The notes: generated by a model from the sequence alone, not told the origin. DNA of 64,000 nt from Sipunculus nudus (GCA_026874595.1 CM049309.1:69362926-69426925); one strand, 5' to 3'; counted from the first letter of the stretch, positions 35,550 to 46,698 are shown. Numbers and translations are program-made.

Positions 35550-38513
35550 CTATGGATTCCAACACAGAACGTGGTTCTCTGAAAGGACATACACAAGAGC
35601 GCCAACATCAAGTGGTGATTCCTTTCCACTATGTCGCTTTCGTCTCTGTTCTGCAGCTTGCTTCAGTCGACTTTCGACAAGTTTATAAGCATCATTCAAT
35701 CGCGTCTGATGGGCAGTAACCCAAGGTACCGTTTCATCATGTCCTCTGGTGGTGTTCAGGTAAATGTCAATGGGCAATCTAGGTTCCCTGCCAAATAGCA
35801 AATAATAAGGGCTAAGCCCTGTTGACGAGTGTGGGCAGGTATTATATGCAGAGATTAATTCCTGAAGATGTTCTGGCCAACTTCGCTTCTTCTCTACATC
35901 AAGAGTTCTCAAAAGATTGTGCATGGAACGATTAAAACGTTCGCATTGCCCATTACCCATTGGTCGATAAGGTGTTGTATGTGACTTAACGATGCCATAC
36001 AAGAGACATAATGCGCGAACAACTTGTCCTTCAAAAGATCTACCTTTGTCACTATGAATACGTTTAGGTACTCCATAACGTGCAAACCATTCTCGGCTTA
36101 GGACGCGTGCCACGGTCGTTGCCTTTTGGTCTCATGTTGGTATTGCCACCGTCCACTTCGAGAAAACATCGGTTATCACAAGAACATTTTCCCGGCCATC
36201 TGAAGCTGGCTCTAGTACTGTGAAATCTATGGCTATAATGTCCAAAGGTTCTCTTGCCACTATCGTACCCAAAGGTGTTTTGACTCGCTCGGGGTTAGCC
36301 AAAGCACAACGTTTACACTGTGCCAACCATTGTGCTATATGAAAAGACATTTTGGGCCAATAACATCTTGTTCGAATTAACTGGGTGGTCCGCTCAAGAC
36401 CCTGGTGGCCATTCTTATCATGGAGTCCTTCTAGCACTTCTGATCTAAGTTCAGCTGGCAATACTAGTTGCCTCAGCTTTCTAAGTTTAGGGTCCTCCAC
36501 ACATCTATATAATACTCCATCATGTGTCTCAAGTCGATGCCATTGGCGAAAGAGAAGCTGTACTTCCAATGCTAACCTTCTTAGTTCGACATAAGGTGGT
36601 TTACAACCTTTGTCCCAGCTCTTCAAGAAAATGCCTATAACAGGATCCTTCCTCTGTAAATCCATCAGTTTCTCAGTTGAGAGACAGGGCAATACATTCA
36701 CCTCAGTAGCCTGCATCTCCAGGTGATGAGAGTTTGACATCTCCTCTCTACACATAGCTAACTGCAAGTCACCTGGTATCAGTGTGGTTTGTGCCATCAC
36801 AGAGCAATCCTGATTTTCCTCTTGCTCATGTGAGATCTGTTCACTGTTATCCTCACGTAATGCTTCCATGGCATTGATTTCAGGCCATGCTCCGTCATTA
36901 ACTAGTATATCACAATTCTGGTCCCAAGGCCTGTCTGTCTGACGAGACAGCGCATCCACATTTCCACTCCTTTTGCCTGGGCGGTAGATGATTTCAAAAT
37001 CAAAACCTGCGAGATCGTTAACCCAACGCTGCTCCACAGCATTTAGCTTGTTCTGCTTCAATAGATGGGTAAGAGGATTGTTATCCGTCAGTACAGTGAA
37101 AGATGAGTATTGTAGGTATTCTCGAAATTTTTCTGTGATTGCCCACTTGAGGGCTAGCAGTTCTAACTTTTTCGAACTGTAACGGTTCATATTCCTCTCA
37201 TGCCGGCGGAGTCCGCGACTAGCATATGCTACTGCTCTCTTTTTACCGTCTTGAACCTGGCTCAATACAGCAGCTAATCCTGAAAAGGACGCATCAGTCT
37301 CAACAATGAAGGGTAAGGAAAAATCAGCAAATGCCAATACCGGTGCAGAAACTAGTGCTTGCTTCACCTCTTGGAATGCCCTCTCGCACTCAATACTCCA
37401 CTCTCTGATGGGCACTTTCTGCCGCTTGACCTTCTGTTTGGCAATTAAAACAGCAACAAGGTCATTCAATGGTTTGACCTTGGCCGCAAATCCGGTTAAG
37501 AACCGCCGGTAGAACGAGCTAAACCCTAGAAACTGACGAAGGGCTTTTAAGCTGTCTGGACGTGGCCAATCAGCGACACATGCAAGTTTGCCTGGATCGG
37601 GCCAAATACCTTGCTCCGAGATCACATGTCCCAGGTATTTTATTTCTGTCTTGAAGAACTGACATTTATCAAGAGAAAGTTTGAGCTGATTTTTCTGCAA
37701 CTTTTGGAAAACATTTTCCAAGTGGACCAAATGTTCCTCGTAAGACTTGGAGAAGATTACTATGTCGTCCAAGTATACTAGAAGAGAGGAATAGAGATCA
37801 TCCCTGAATATCATAGTCATCAAGCGTTGCCAAGTAGCTGGTGCCGAGACTAACCCAAATGGCATTCTAATGTGTTCGTATAATCCAGCTGGTGTTACAA
37901 ACGCTGTCTTGTGACGATCCTCAGGAGCTACTTCAACCTGAGCATATGCTGTTGCTAGATCTAAAGTACTATAGACCTTTGAGTTCCCAAGTGTTTCAAG
38001 AGACTCAACAGCTCTTGGTAATGGAAACGAATCCTTCCTAGTTTTCTTATTCAGTTTCCTATAGTCAATGCATAGGCGAATACCACCTGATTTCTTTCGT
38101 ACCACCACCATCGGTGAGGCATATGGAGAATTACTCTCGCAAATGATACCTTTCCGCACTAACTCCTCTAAGTGAGCTTTCACTTCCTGCCGTAGATGTG
38201 GTGAAAGACGCCGAAATGGTTGTACAATCGGTTCATCATCAGCTGTTACGATTCTATGCTGTATCAGAGGGGTCGCACTCAACTCTGATCCTTCCTTGTA
38301 GAAGATCTCTTCATATTTCCTGAACATACTTGTAACCTTGTCCTTCGAGATTTCCGTATTATCAAAGTGAATTTTGTTGAGTACAGAGTCAACACAATGG
38401 TGGTCTTTTTCAGTTACAGAGGTGTCTTTTTCTATGGTTATTCCCTCATGGGATAAGCCTACACGTAAATGTTCACCGTCCACGGAGTCCACTTCTTGTG
38501 CTCTTCCAATCAA
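35550..38513 (-). pseudogene. pol: gypsy pol: reverse transcriptase, RNase H, integrase with one stop
   Basis: The frame runs from 38513 with reverse transcriptase first (catalytic D185 and the YLDD motif at residues 247-250). RNase H follows (TDAS at 406-409, LTDNN at about 475-479), then the integrase zinc-binding region (H698, H703, C733, C736) and the start of the integrase core (IDFT, D763). A TGA at 36132-36134 stops it within the core. The same frame stays open after the stop to 35550 and contains the other two core acidic residues (HSDKG; CERFNR) and a C-terminal domain. The stop removes two of three catalytic residues from the main product. The frame opens only about 13 nt before the gag stop, in the -1 frame, so frameshifting or re-initiation would be needed. 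Confidence 0.9.
36132..36134 (-). other. in-frame TGA stop inside integrase
   Basis: This is the only interruption found in pol. The frame is open on both sides without any indel. A TGA can arise from a CGA codon by CpG deamination, a common first lesion; whether that happened here is inference. Confidence 0.85.
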
Positions 38514-40249
38514 TGTATGTGGTTAATTCTTATCACCTCATCACTACAATTCATAAGCTGGACACAACTCGGTTGGTGCTGGACAACTGTGGGAGCTACT
38601 TGCAATCCATCAGGAAGATGTTGTCTGTCCTCAAGGGGTTCCACTACCGAAACTATCCTTCTTGGAGGACCTGTGACTTGCACAGCAGTCAAACTTTGAG
38701 GGGGTATACATATCTCCTGAACTTCTGCAATGCGCACCGAGTTCAAAGTAAGAGGTTTCTCTTCTGTTGGATTATCCTCAACCAAGTGTATGAGACTGTC
38801 AAAGTCTTTGACGTTACTTAGGACATTCGTCCCAATCAGCCCAGGGAGTTGTTTCCGACTCTCCAGAGTGTGAGGAGTATCTCTAACTACAAGCACACCA
38901 ACATCAGGGAATACCTTCCCATTTAATTCAACGTCAAGGATGGCAAGCCCAATGTAGGGAACCTCTAAGCCATTGGCCGCTCTGACTTTGAGCCATTCAA
39001 TTGGCTCCAACACATTCCGTCCATCTTCACTGTAAATCCAGTCTCTGAAAAACCTTTCAGATATGGTAGTCACTACTGAACCTGTATCTACTAAACATGC
39101 AACTTCTATACCTGCAAACTTAGCAGTAATGGTTGGTCTAGGTCCAGCAATCTTTGATATCTCCACTGTGAGATCAGCGTCTATCTGATTATTGCTAAGG
39201 GAAGCAGGGGCCTGTTCTGTCTGGTTTGTTGCACTACTAGAGGGCTCGTTTCTCCTATTAGGTTGCGAATCATATCCACCACGTCGAAATCTGTGTCCAC
39301 CTCGGTAATATCCACCACGGCCTCTGACATTCTCTGTTCTAGGCGCAGGGGTACTTGGACGCGAAAAGTTATCAAATAAGGTTGTGATCATCTTCTGTTG
39401 TTGGTTGATTTGTTCCTGCTGAGCCTTAATCTGTTCCTGCTGCCGATCTTGAAGCGTAACTAGTGACTGGACTTGCTGTCCTAGTAATTCGACAGTCTTA
39501 CGTAAAGTTGACAGCTCAGTCTCTGTATTAACAGGAGTGGTCACTGTACCTCCTCTGCATGGAGAGTGGCGAGCTGCAGCACCACCAATGGTGTACACTG
39601 CATTCTCATCTAACCATGTTGTATTATGATCATTTGGATAGCCAGGAGTCTCCTCAGTCCAGCGAATAGCCGAATTCCGTACTTCCTTGAAAGTCAAGGC
39701 TGGCCTATCCTCAACCAGTTTTTTGAGATCGCGTCGCAAATATTTATCTTTAACCTTTTCCGCAAAGCAGTTCTTAAGTAATTTATCAATGTCAGCGACA
39801 GCAGAGCTGTCCTCCCGTTGGACTCGTGATAAAAGCCCCATCAAGGCGTGACTGAATTCCCGCAGCGATTCTCCCTCTCGCTGGTGCCTCGCATGGAATA
39901 CTGTCAAAAGTTGGGTGGTAGACAACTTTTCCCCAAAGGCATCGCGAAGAATCTTTAGGACTTGCTTAGGATCTTTACGATCAGACTCATCTGCATACTT
40001 CACTTCCTGTCGGGCAGGGTCTTCTAAATGACTTTCAATAAAGTCGACAGCAGTCTTACCTCTAAAGCCTTGTATTCGAAGTGCCCTCTCAACTTCCAGA
40101 ATCCACTCATTTACATCACCCGAGGTGCCATCGAAACTACGTAACCTTTGATGAGTCTGTATAACACGCGTGGATGAGGCACCCTCCTTCTCATCTACTT
40201 TCTGTTGTAGGTCCTCAACTATTTTCCTTAGACTCTCCAAGTCAGTCAT
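38510..40249 (-). CDS. gag: gypsy gag-protease polyprotein, 579 residues
   Basis: The ATG at 40249 opens a 579-residue frame. Residues 1-22 look like a short coiled coil. About 35-200 resemble the capsid part of gypsy Gag (for example REFSHALMGLLSRVQ at about 130-144). A Gln-rich coiled coil lies at about 245-292. The nucleic-acid-binding position has an Arg-Gly-rich segment (about 309-325, RGRGGYYRGGHRFRRGG) and no Cys-x2-Cys-x4-His-x4-Cys knuckle. The C-terminal part is an aspartic protease with the active-site DTGS at 388-391. The protein should assemble particles and cut itself. It overlaps the pol frame by a few bases (-1). Confidence 0.88.
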   Translation of the reverse strand: MTDLESLRKIVEDLQQKVDEKEGASSTRVIQTHQRLRSFDGTSGDVNEWILEVERALRIQGFRGKTAVDFIESHLEDPARQEVKYADESDRKDPKQVLKILRDAFGEKLSTTQLLTVFHARHQREGESLREFSHALMGLLSRVQREDSSAVADIDKLLKNCFAEKVKDKYLRRDLKKLVEDRPALTFKEVRNSAIRWTEETPGYPNDHNTTWLDENAVYTIGGAAARHSPCRGGTVTTPVNTETELSTLRKTVELLGQQVQSLVTLQDRQQEQIKAQQEQINQQQKMITTLFDNFSRPSTPAPRTENVRGRGGYYRGGHRFRRGGYDSQPNRRNEPSSSATNQTEQAPASLSNNQIDADLTVEISKIAGPRPTITAKFAGIEVACLVDTGSVVTTISERFFRDWIYSEDGRNVLEPIEWLKVRAANGLEVPYIGLAILDVELNGKVFPDVGVLVVRDTPHTLESRKQLPGLIGTNVLSNVKDFDSLIHLVEDNPTEEKPLTLNSVRIAEVQEICIPPQSLTAVQVTGPPRRIVSVVEPLEDRQHLPDGLQVAPTVVQHQPSCVQLMNCSDEVIRINHIH

Positions 40250-42198
40250 TTTAAATTATGATTCAACAATATCAAAGCAAGATCATCAAAACACTCACCT
40301 GTACCAGCGACAATACAGAACAATGGATCACAGGACCTGGATGCGTGTCAGCAAACACACTAATGAAGGGCCAAACCTCAAGATAAATTATAAACTGGAA
40401 ATCACTGCTAGTCATACAAAAATAAAAACGTATGACTGCGATAAGTAGGATATAATGTGACCTCACACACCAGTCACTGAGAAAAATCAACTATCCATCC
40501 TCAAGGAAGAGTACACCCGCACTAGATCTTTATGCAAAAAAACCTGCAATCAGCTGCGCATGACGAGAGTATCGATGAATGATAGGTGAATTTGCTGAGA
40601 TTCACTTTGTTCACTCTGGGCAATTCACCACTAAATATATAGCTATGTTAAACTATCAGTCCAGTGTTAACAGTACATTTTGTGTTACAATATGAAAACA
40701 CTCAAATATGCAGGCATGAGTATGAGTAAGCGTGAACATCATAGTCTGAAAACCATATGCATGGATTAAACATTCACTGACAAAATAAGAAACATTCATA
40801 CAAAAAAAAACCTCAGACTGTATCGCAAAACCCTATTAATAAGTTCAGACCCTTGCCTTACTGGCTTTATCAAATTTGTGGCGGTCACTTTAAAAACCAG
40901 GAACACAGCAATGTTCCCCTTTAATGAAGTTGAAGGGTCTTAAACAGTCTTAAACCATCAAAGTGCCCACAATGTGCCATAAAAAAACAAATAATTTACC
41001 TTTCGACACAGATGAACACAGCCTCTGCAACCTACTCAAAAACTTGTAAGTAGTATTACAGTATGTAGTTTACACCGTGACGTGATAATCTTCACAATAT
41101 GCACTCAAATACACTGGTCTTATCATCTCAAATAAAAAAAAAGTGCGGGAGCAATCATTTACAATGATGTCTTTCTTCTACAGTATCTGCACAACTGTGT
41201 CGCAATACATTTTATGTATACCCTAAACATTTAAACCATAAACATTGGAACAAGTCTACATTTAATACACTAAATACAGTAACTGCTACTTCAAGGGGGT
41301 AAATACATACTATCCGTAGTGAACCAAGGAAATATGATGATGGTTCAGCTTCATCTTATCATCAAGTCAACACATGTAATACATAATACTCAGCATAGTA
41401 ATACTTCTGTATCACTATCACCTACAGCAGGTACAAGGTTCCACTTTAAAAAAACAATTATAAATAAATGTGAGCTCAGATCAGTTGCAATTAGCCAAGA
41501 ATGTGACCTGTGTTACATTACTTTAGTTTATTATATCTCTACATTCAAATAGGTCATTATGTTAATAACCTTAATAACAGGTTATGTTTTCATTGCCGTT
41601 TGTCTGTTGGTCTAGCATCACTATGGCAGAATCAGTAGTCCAGTACCTAAAACTCTGCATGCACCAGAAAAATAGGAAAAACATTAACCATGAATATTTT
41701 CAGAAACAGAAGCACTGCAATAATGTTGATGTTATGTGCTGGGCCATGTGTTTGTATCTTAGTAACGATGTGTACTATGTGTCGCCAACACTGACATAGA
41801 GTAAGTTCCCAACTCTACAAGATGCATGTCATATCTTACTGATAATAATACTCTCATGACATAAGAGAGCTATACAGCACAAATGAGTTCACAGCGTGTG
41901 TACATCTATCCTCGCTTGCTTTTGGCCATGACACCATGACAGTCCCGTTTAACACCAATCGTAATACATTTATGCTGATCACAGCAGGTATAGCAAGTCC
42001 ATGGTAAGTGGAAACATGGATAAAGTCCATCACATATGGCAATCCCGACATCTGGTTATCTGGACATCCACTAATCTGTACATCCTTTAATCTGAACATC
42101 TGCAAATCTGGACAATCCGGTAATCTGGCAATCCGGTAATCTGGACAATCAGGTAATCTGGACAATCCGGTAATCTGGACTATCCAGTAATCTGGACT
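40250..42198 (-). other. untranslated leader of the gypsy element
   Basis: Nearly 2 kb separates the primer-binding site from gag. The short open frames on both strands have no motif. The leader includes a degenerate minisatellite near the primer-binding site. Confidence 0.6.
42045..42198. repeat. degenerate minisatellite beside the primer-binding site
   Basis: Units of about 17-18 bp around GGTAATCTGGACAATCC repeat about nine times, cleanest near the LTR and more diverged away from it. The array belongs to the retrotransposon leader. Confidence 0.75.
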
Positions 42199-42213
42199 AT
42201 CCCACTTCTGACA
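42199..42213 (-). other. primer-binding site, tRNA-Leu type, offset
   Basis: Plus-strand ATCCCACTTCTGACA equals the 3' end of animal tRNA-Leu (from general knowledge of that tRNA) up to the discriminator base, without the terminal CCA. Five bases, GAAAC, separate it from the LTR. The minus-strand primer-binding site is therefore TGTCAGAAGTGGGAT without the usual leading TGG. Confidence 0.6.
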
Positions 42214-42218
42214 GAAAC

Positions 42219-43542
42219 TGTGGCCGAATCCCCATGGACTGAGACAGACAACCAGCAAAGGTTGACAAAGATTTATTCTGTCGTATTGGTTACATAAAAC
42301 TCAGGACAGCACAGGAAACCCTGAAAAACACGATAATAAAGAAATAAAACATTTACCGAGTCACTGTAGTATCCTTAAGCATGCAAAGTAGTGTGACCTC
42401 AGATTCCATATAATTCAAGATATATCCTATTGTTATCTTCATATAACTCTGTTACTGTACAGGAAAACTTCATTGGGGCAAGATAACTACTAATAAACAA
42501 AGTAGGTCAAACAACTGGGTTAGACTGTACAGATGTTGAGCTTAAAACAAACAGAATGGGTGGCAAGGAAATGGGGTTATATTGCAATATATGTGATATA
42601 TATATGTTATCTCTCAATAATGCTCATAGAGATTCAACTATTACTATCCATCCACGATGTGCGAAACTAATACACCCATGTAACCTTGACATAAGAGTGA
42701 CAATGAGAACTAATACCTAAATTAGTCCATCTAAACAAAATACATTAATAGACAATACTTAGTACACTTAAAACAGTCTTAAATACTTGCACATCTGTAT
42801 TAAACAATACTGAGTTGTTGGAATGATACCATATAGTACACCAGGTTATGTTTCATAGACCATATATTACATATGACCAGACCCTTTAAGAGTATCACTA
42901 ACTAAGGAGTATCTAGGTCATCATGACATAAATCTACCAAATGTTCTAATTACACTACAAGACCTAGTTGAAATATACCTTTAAGCATATCTGATGACGT
43001 CACGTCTCATCATATCCCATACATACACCATGAAAGATTAGAATTGTATCAAATATTACGAACCGCGGTTAGCAGGTTTCTAAGGGTGGGACCACTGGAC
43101 GTCATTAAGGCGAGGCACGACTATCGTCAAGTGCAACATTCTGCAGCCTGCAATCCAATCACAAAATGGCGGTTTAACTACGCAGTTCCAAACTTGTGAA
43201 CATCATGAATCTGGGTGCCAGCTGACACACCGTCATTCAACAAATTGGACATATCAAAACAATGACTGGAAATAGCTTGCAATACGAAGATCGCCTGGAA
43301 AAGTCATTCTTACCGCAAATTGGCGTAAAACCTTTGTTATAGAGCGGCAAAACGGCAGGAGACGTCTCAACGAGCTGAGCGTTCACAAAAAAGGTCATTT
43401 CACAGAAACTCCCCAGCAGATGGCGCTGGTTGGCAGAATTAGTAGACTGGCGACTGACAACCGGCTCCTAAACAAGGTGGCAGCACAGTACAAAAATAAC
43501 CAAATATACGGGGGTTTGTCCGATTCCAGCGAGACGGTCACA
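42219..43542 (-). repeat. 5' LTR of the gypsy element
   Basis: It is 1324 bp and the same length as the other LTR. The CRE palindrome TGACGTCA is at 42995-43002. As the upstream LTR on the minus strand it should supply the promoter for the element, reading against the host gene. Confidence 0.92.
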
Positions 43543-43546
43543 GTAA
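43543..43546. repeat. target-site duplication of LTR retrotransposon, right
   Basis: GTAA directly follows the terminal CACA of the LTR and equals 33981-33984. Confidence 0.6.
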
Positions 43547-44606
43547 TTAGTGGAGGTTATAAAAGAAAATGAATAATAATCTTACTTCTGTCACATGTTG
43601 TCCATTTGGATATCCCGAATGAAGTTTCTCAGGATATTAAGGCAAATGTCTTGTGTTACCTGGATTTTGATATTTGCGCAGCAAACTCAGTTTATATTGA
43701 TGTTAACAAAAAAAAACTATACTTTGTTTATTAAAGTATAAATACACATTTATCAGTGAAACAAAAGAATTGTTTATGTGTTTGTCCTTCAAAGGAACTT
43801 TATTATCACTCAAGTAGCTGCCCTCTGAGGAGGTCTGCATGGAATTTATACAGGAAACCTTCCATTTAAAACTGCAACGTGCTTGTTAGAAAAAAAACAC
43901 CTTTTTATCAGCATTTAAGTTTCTATTTTAAATCATGGTTTAAAAATATGGAATATGGAACTTCGTGCTGATTTCCAGAGCACTAATGTGTGTTTTGTTT
44001 TTACTTGCTTGTGTAGCAAGATTTGTGATGTTTCTTCACAAATACATAAGTTATGATATATTGTTTAGCTTCCTGCTGAGGATGTACATTTGTTATCCTG
44101 AATTTCGCTATATAGTATAACATTCATTCCAAGAGTAGATTTGAAATACGCATTTTAGGACATCATTAAGATTTAAACAACCAGGTATTTCAAGAATGTG
44201 GGAGTAAGCATCTGTGACTCTAGAAACTCACTTGGACACTCTAATCAGTCCAAGCACCGACTTGATGTGCAAAATTTCAGACTGTTGGAATGAGAGGAAG
44301 GCTCTTCATGCAGTGACTGACTGTTGCCCATACTCAGAAACCATTAATTGTGACAATACTGTCCTGACAATAAAGATAAAATGCCTTATGTATGGAATGT
44401 AGAATGCAGCATGTGGAATGCAGCATGCAGAATCCTCACTGCTTGTTATCCTCACTGCTTAGACAGATTATGTATCCTGAATTGTGCTATTTAATGCTAC
44501 ATTCATTGCCAGAGTAAAGTTGAAATAAGCAATTTGGGACATAATTAAATAATATTATATTAATGCATACCATTATTAAGATTCCAAATATATGAATTTC
44601 AATATA
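43547..44606. other. intron 1 sequence without visible features
   Basis: AT-rich; no exon signature or complete repeat seen. Confidence 0.5.
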
Positions 44607-44788
44607 CAGTGAAACCTCGTTGTGTCAAAGTCGAAGGGACCCTCAGAAAACTTCACCACATCCGAGTTGACACAAGTGGGTTTTGTTTGGTTATGATATA
44701 AGTAGAGTTGTCCGGAATATCGAGCCTGTAACTTCGACATAAGCGAGGTATTTGATTTAAGTGAGTTTGACACAATGAGGTTTCACTG
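44607..44788. mobile_element. TA-flanked MITE, pogo/Tc1-like
   Basis: The ends are CAGTGAAACCTCGTTGTG and, in complement, CAGTGAAACCTCATTGTG, each bordered by TA (44605-44606 and 44789-44790). Length is 182 bp with no coding content. CAGT-starting inverted repeats at TA sites are typical of pogo/Tigger-type derivatives within the Tc1/mariner group. Confidence 0.75.
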
Positions 44789-45165
44789 TAAGTGAAAGAA
44801 TATTGACTGTTATAATTCCATTATTTCAAAACTGATCAGGTTCACATGATAAAGATTTAGATTAGGTTTTAACCAGACATATGTTAAAAATTATAGTATC
44901 ATCAGAATAAAACTTTGAGTCTTACATTCTGCTTTAAAATGGACCTCGTCATAAAGATCAATTCATTTGAAAAGCATAGGCAGCCATCCCCATGGTGAAC
45001 TAGATGGTTTCATGATTGTATTGGTTTGCTCATGTAATACTTGATAGTCTTGGTTTATTTAAGAGAGAACAGTTAATGGAATTAGCATGGTTGGTCATAT
45101 TTAGGGTGAACTATATACTGCCACATTGTTTGAAAGTAGCTTTTGTAGGTCTGTGTATTTCTTAA

Positions 45166-46344
45166 CTAGAATACGGGTAGTCGACAAGCGACTACGTGTA
45201 TCCGCCTAAATCAGAGTGGAACGGGTAAGTGAGGCATGGATTGAGTGGCAAGGGGAAATAGAGTGTTGCATATTAGCATTGATGTCTGCAGCCAAATGGT
45301 GTATGTAGGTTGCCCCCCCTACCACAAAATCCAGAAAGCCGTCCAAGTTGTATACATATGCAAAATTAAAGGCAGATAAGTCAAACCACTACATGTATAT
45401 GAGTGATTTTAGCCCGTGGCAGACAAACAGATGGATGCTGAGCAGAAATGGTTGCAGGTGACGCCACCAGTTTTGCGTATGATAAAGAGCTATGTGAGAA
45501 CTATACACATGCAAAACTTTGGCCCAATCGGTCAAACGGTTCCCAAGATATGAGCTTGGATGTCTGCTGCATAAACGAGAATGCAGGTGGTGCCACCTGT
45601 CATAAAATCAAGAGAGCTGTCGGGGATGTATAAACCTGCAAAATTTTAGGCAGATATGTCAAACCACTGCCGAGATATGAGTGATTTTATCCCATGGCAG
45701 ACAAACAGACAGGAGCTGTGCAAAAATGGCTGCAGGTGGCGCCACCAGTTTTGCGTATGATAAAGAGCTATGTGAGATCTATACACATGCAAAATTTTGG
45801 CCCAATCGGTCAAACGGTTCCCGAGATATGAGCTTGGATGTCTGCAGCGTAAACGTGAATGTAGGTGGCGCCACCTGTCATAAAATCAGAAAAGCTATCC
45901 AGGATGTATATGCATGCCGAATTTCAAGTGAATTAGTCAAGTCACTGCAGAGATATGAGTGATTTTAACCCAAGGCAGACGAACAGATGGACACTGTGCA
46001 AACATGGTTGCAGGTGGCGCCACCATTTTTTGTGTATGTTATAAAGCTCTCCAAGGGCTACATTTGTGCAAAAAAAATTTTCCTGATCCGTCAAACGGTT
46101 CCCGAGATATGTGGGTTTATGTGTGGAAACAGACGCACAAACGGATGCAGAGCGCAGAGGAAAGGTCAGAGGTCAAAACAAAATCGGGGCGCAGCAGTTC
46201 ACATGTGACCCGAACATAATCCCGGGTTTCGTAAAATTCCGCCCAGCGGTTACGGAGGAGTTCTCCGGACACCTACACGGCGGCGGCGGCGGCGGCGTGC
46301 AGCTGAAAACATAGTATCAGCAAAACTCTGTTTTGGTGGATACA
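45166..46344 (-). mobile_element. Helentron-like family B element, copy 3 (reversed)
   Basis: Read on the minus strand it starts TGTATCCACCAAAACAGAG and ends GGCGGATAC, a hairpin GTAGTCG-CTTGT-CGACTAC, CCGTATTCTAG, then TT. It holds several modules of about 130-150 bp, three with a perfect GGTGGCGCCACC palindrome (45735-45746, 45864-45875, 46013-46024). A GGC-triplet run lies at about 46278-46296. The open frames here are module repeats, not a gene. Confidence 0.62.
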
Positions 46345-46698
46345 ATTATTAGGGTCAGATTGAAAACCGTGAGGTCATGTGCTACAGGAAGACAGTAGAA
46401 TAAGAGAACATTCAAATAGGCAAGATGTCTTAAGTTTTTGAATATTCAGTAAAATTATGAAGATCACCAAATTTCATAATGTTTACTCATTTACCAGTCA
46501 GGTTATTAAACAAGCCAGGTAGAATGTGCCTCTGTGCCCTAAAAGAGGCCTCAGGTTAACTCAGTAATCACTTTGCAAGGTACAAGATCTTGAGATTTAA
46601 AAATAGGAAAGAAAATCACCTCCAGTGTTTAAATTATTATTTTTTGCTGATATCAGGAGAACTTCAAATGGATATCTACTGAGCTGATATTGTGTCAG
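46345..46698. other. end of intron 1
   Basis: No feature beyond the splice acceptor of exon 2 (TGTCAG at 46693-46698). Confidence 0.5.

Larger units (their letters stand above)
33985..43542 (-). mobile_element. Ty3/gypsy LTR retrotransposon, nearly intact
   Basis: The element is 9558 bp and lies antisense to the metalloprotease gene in its first intron. It has two 1324-bp LTRs (TGTG...CACA), a 4-bp duplication GTAA, a primer-binding site next to the 5' LTR, a gag-protease ORF and a pol ORF in the -1 frame. Domain order is protease, reverse transcriptase, RNase H, integrase, which is diagnostic of Ty3/gypsy. No envelope ORF is seen between pol and the 3' LTR. One in-frame stop interrupts the integrase, so this copy is probably not autonomous. 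About seven differences between the LTRs indicate a recent insertion. Confidence 0.93.

Noticed and set aside
41854-42258. 134-codon minus-strand open frame with Pro-Asp-rich repeats
   Set aside because: The repeats are translated minisatellite units of the retrotransposon leader, and the frame runs into the LTR.
44576-44773. 65-codon minus-strand frame
   Set aside because: It coincides with a TA-flanked MITE.
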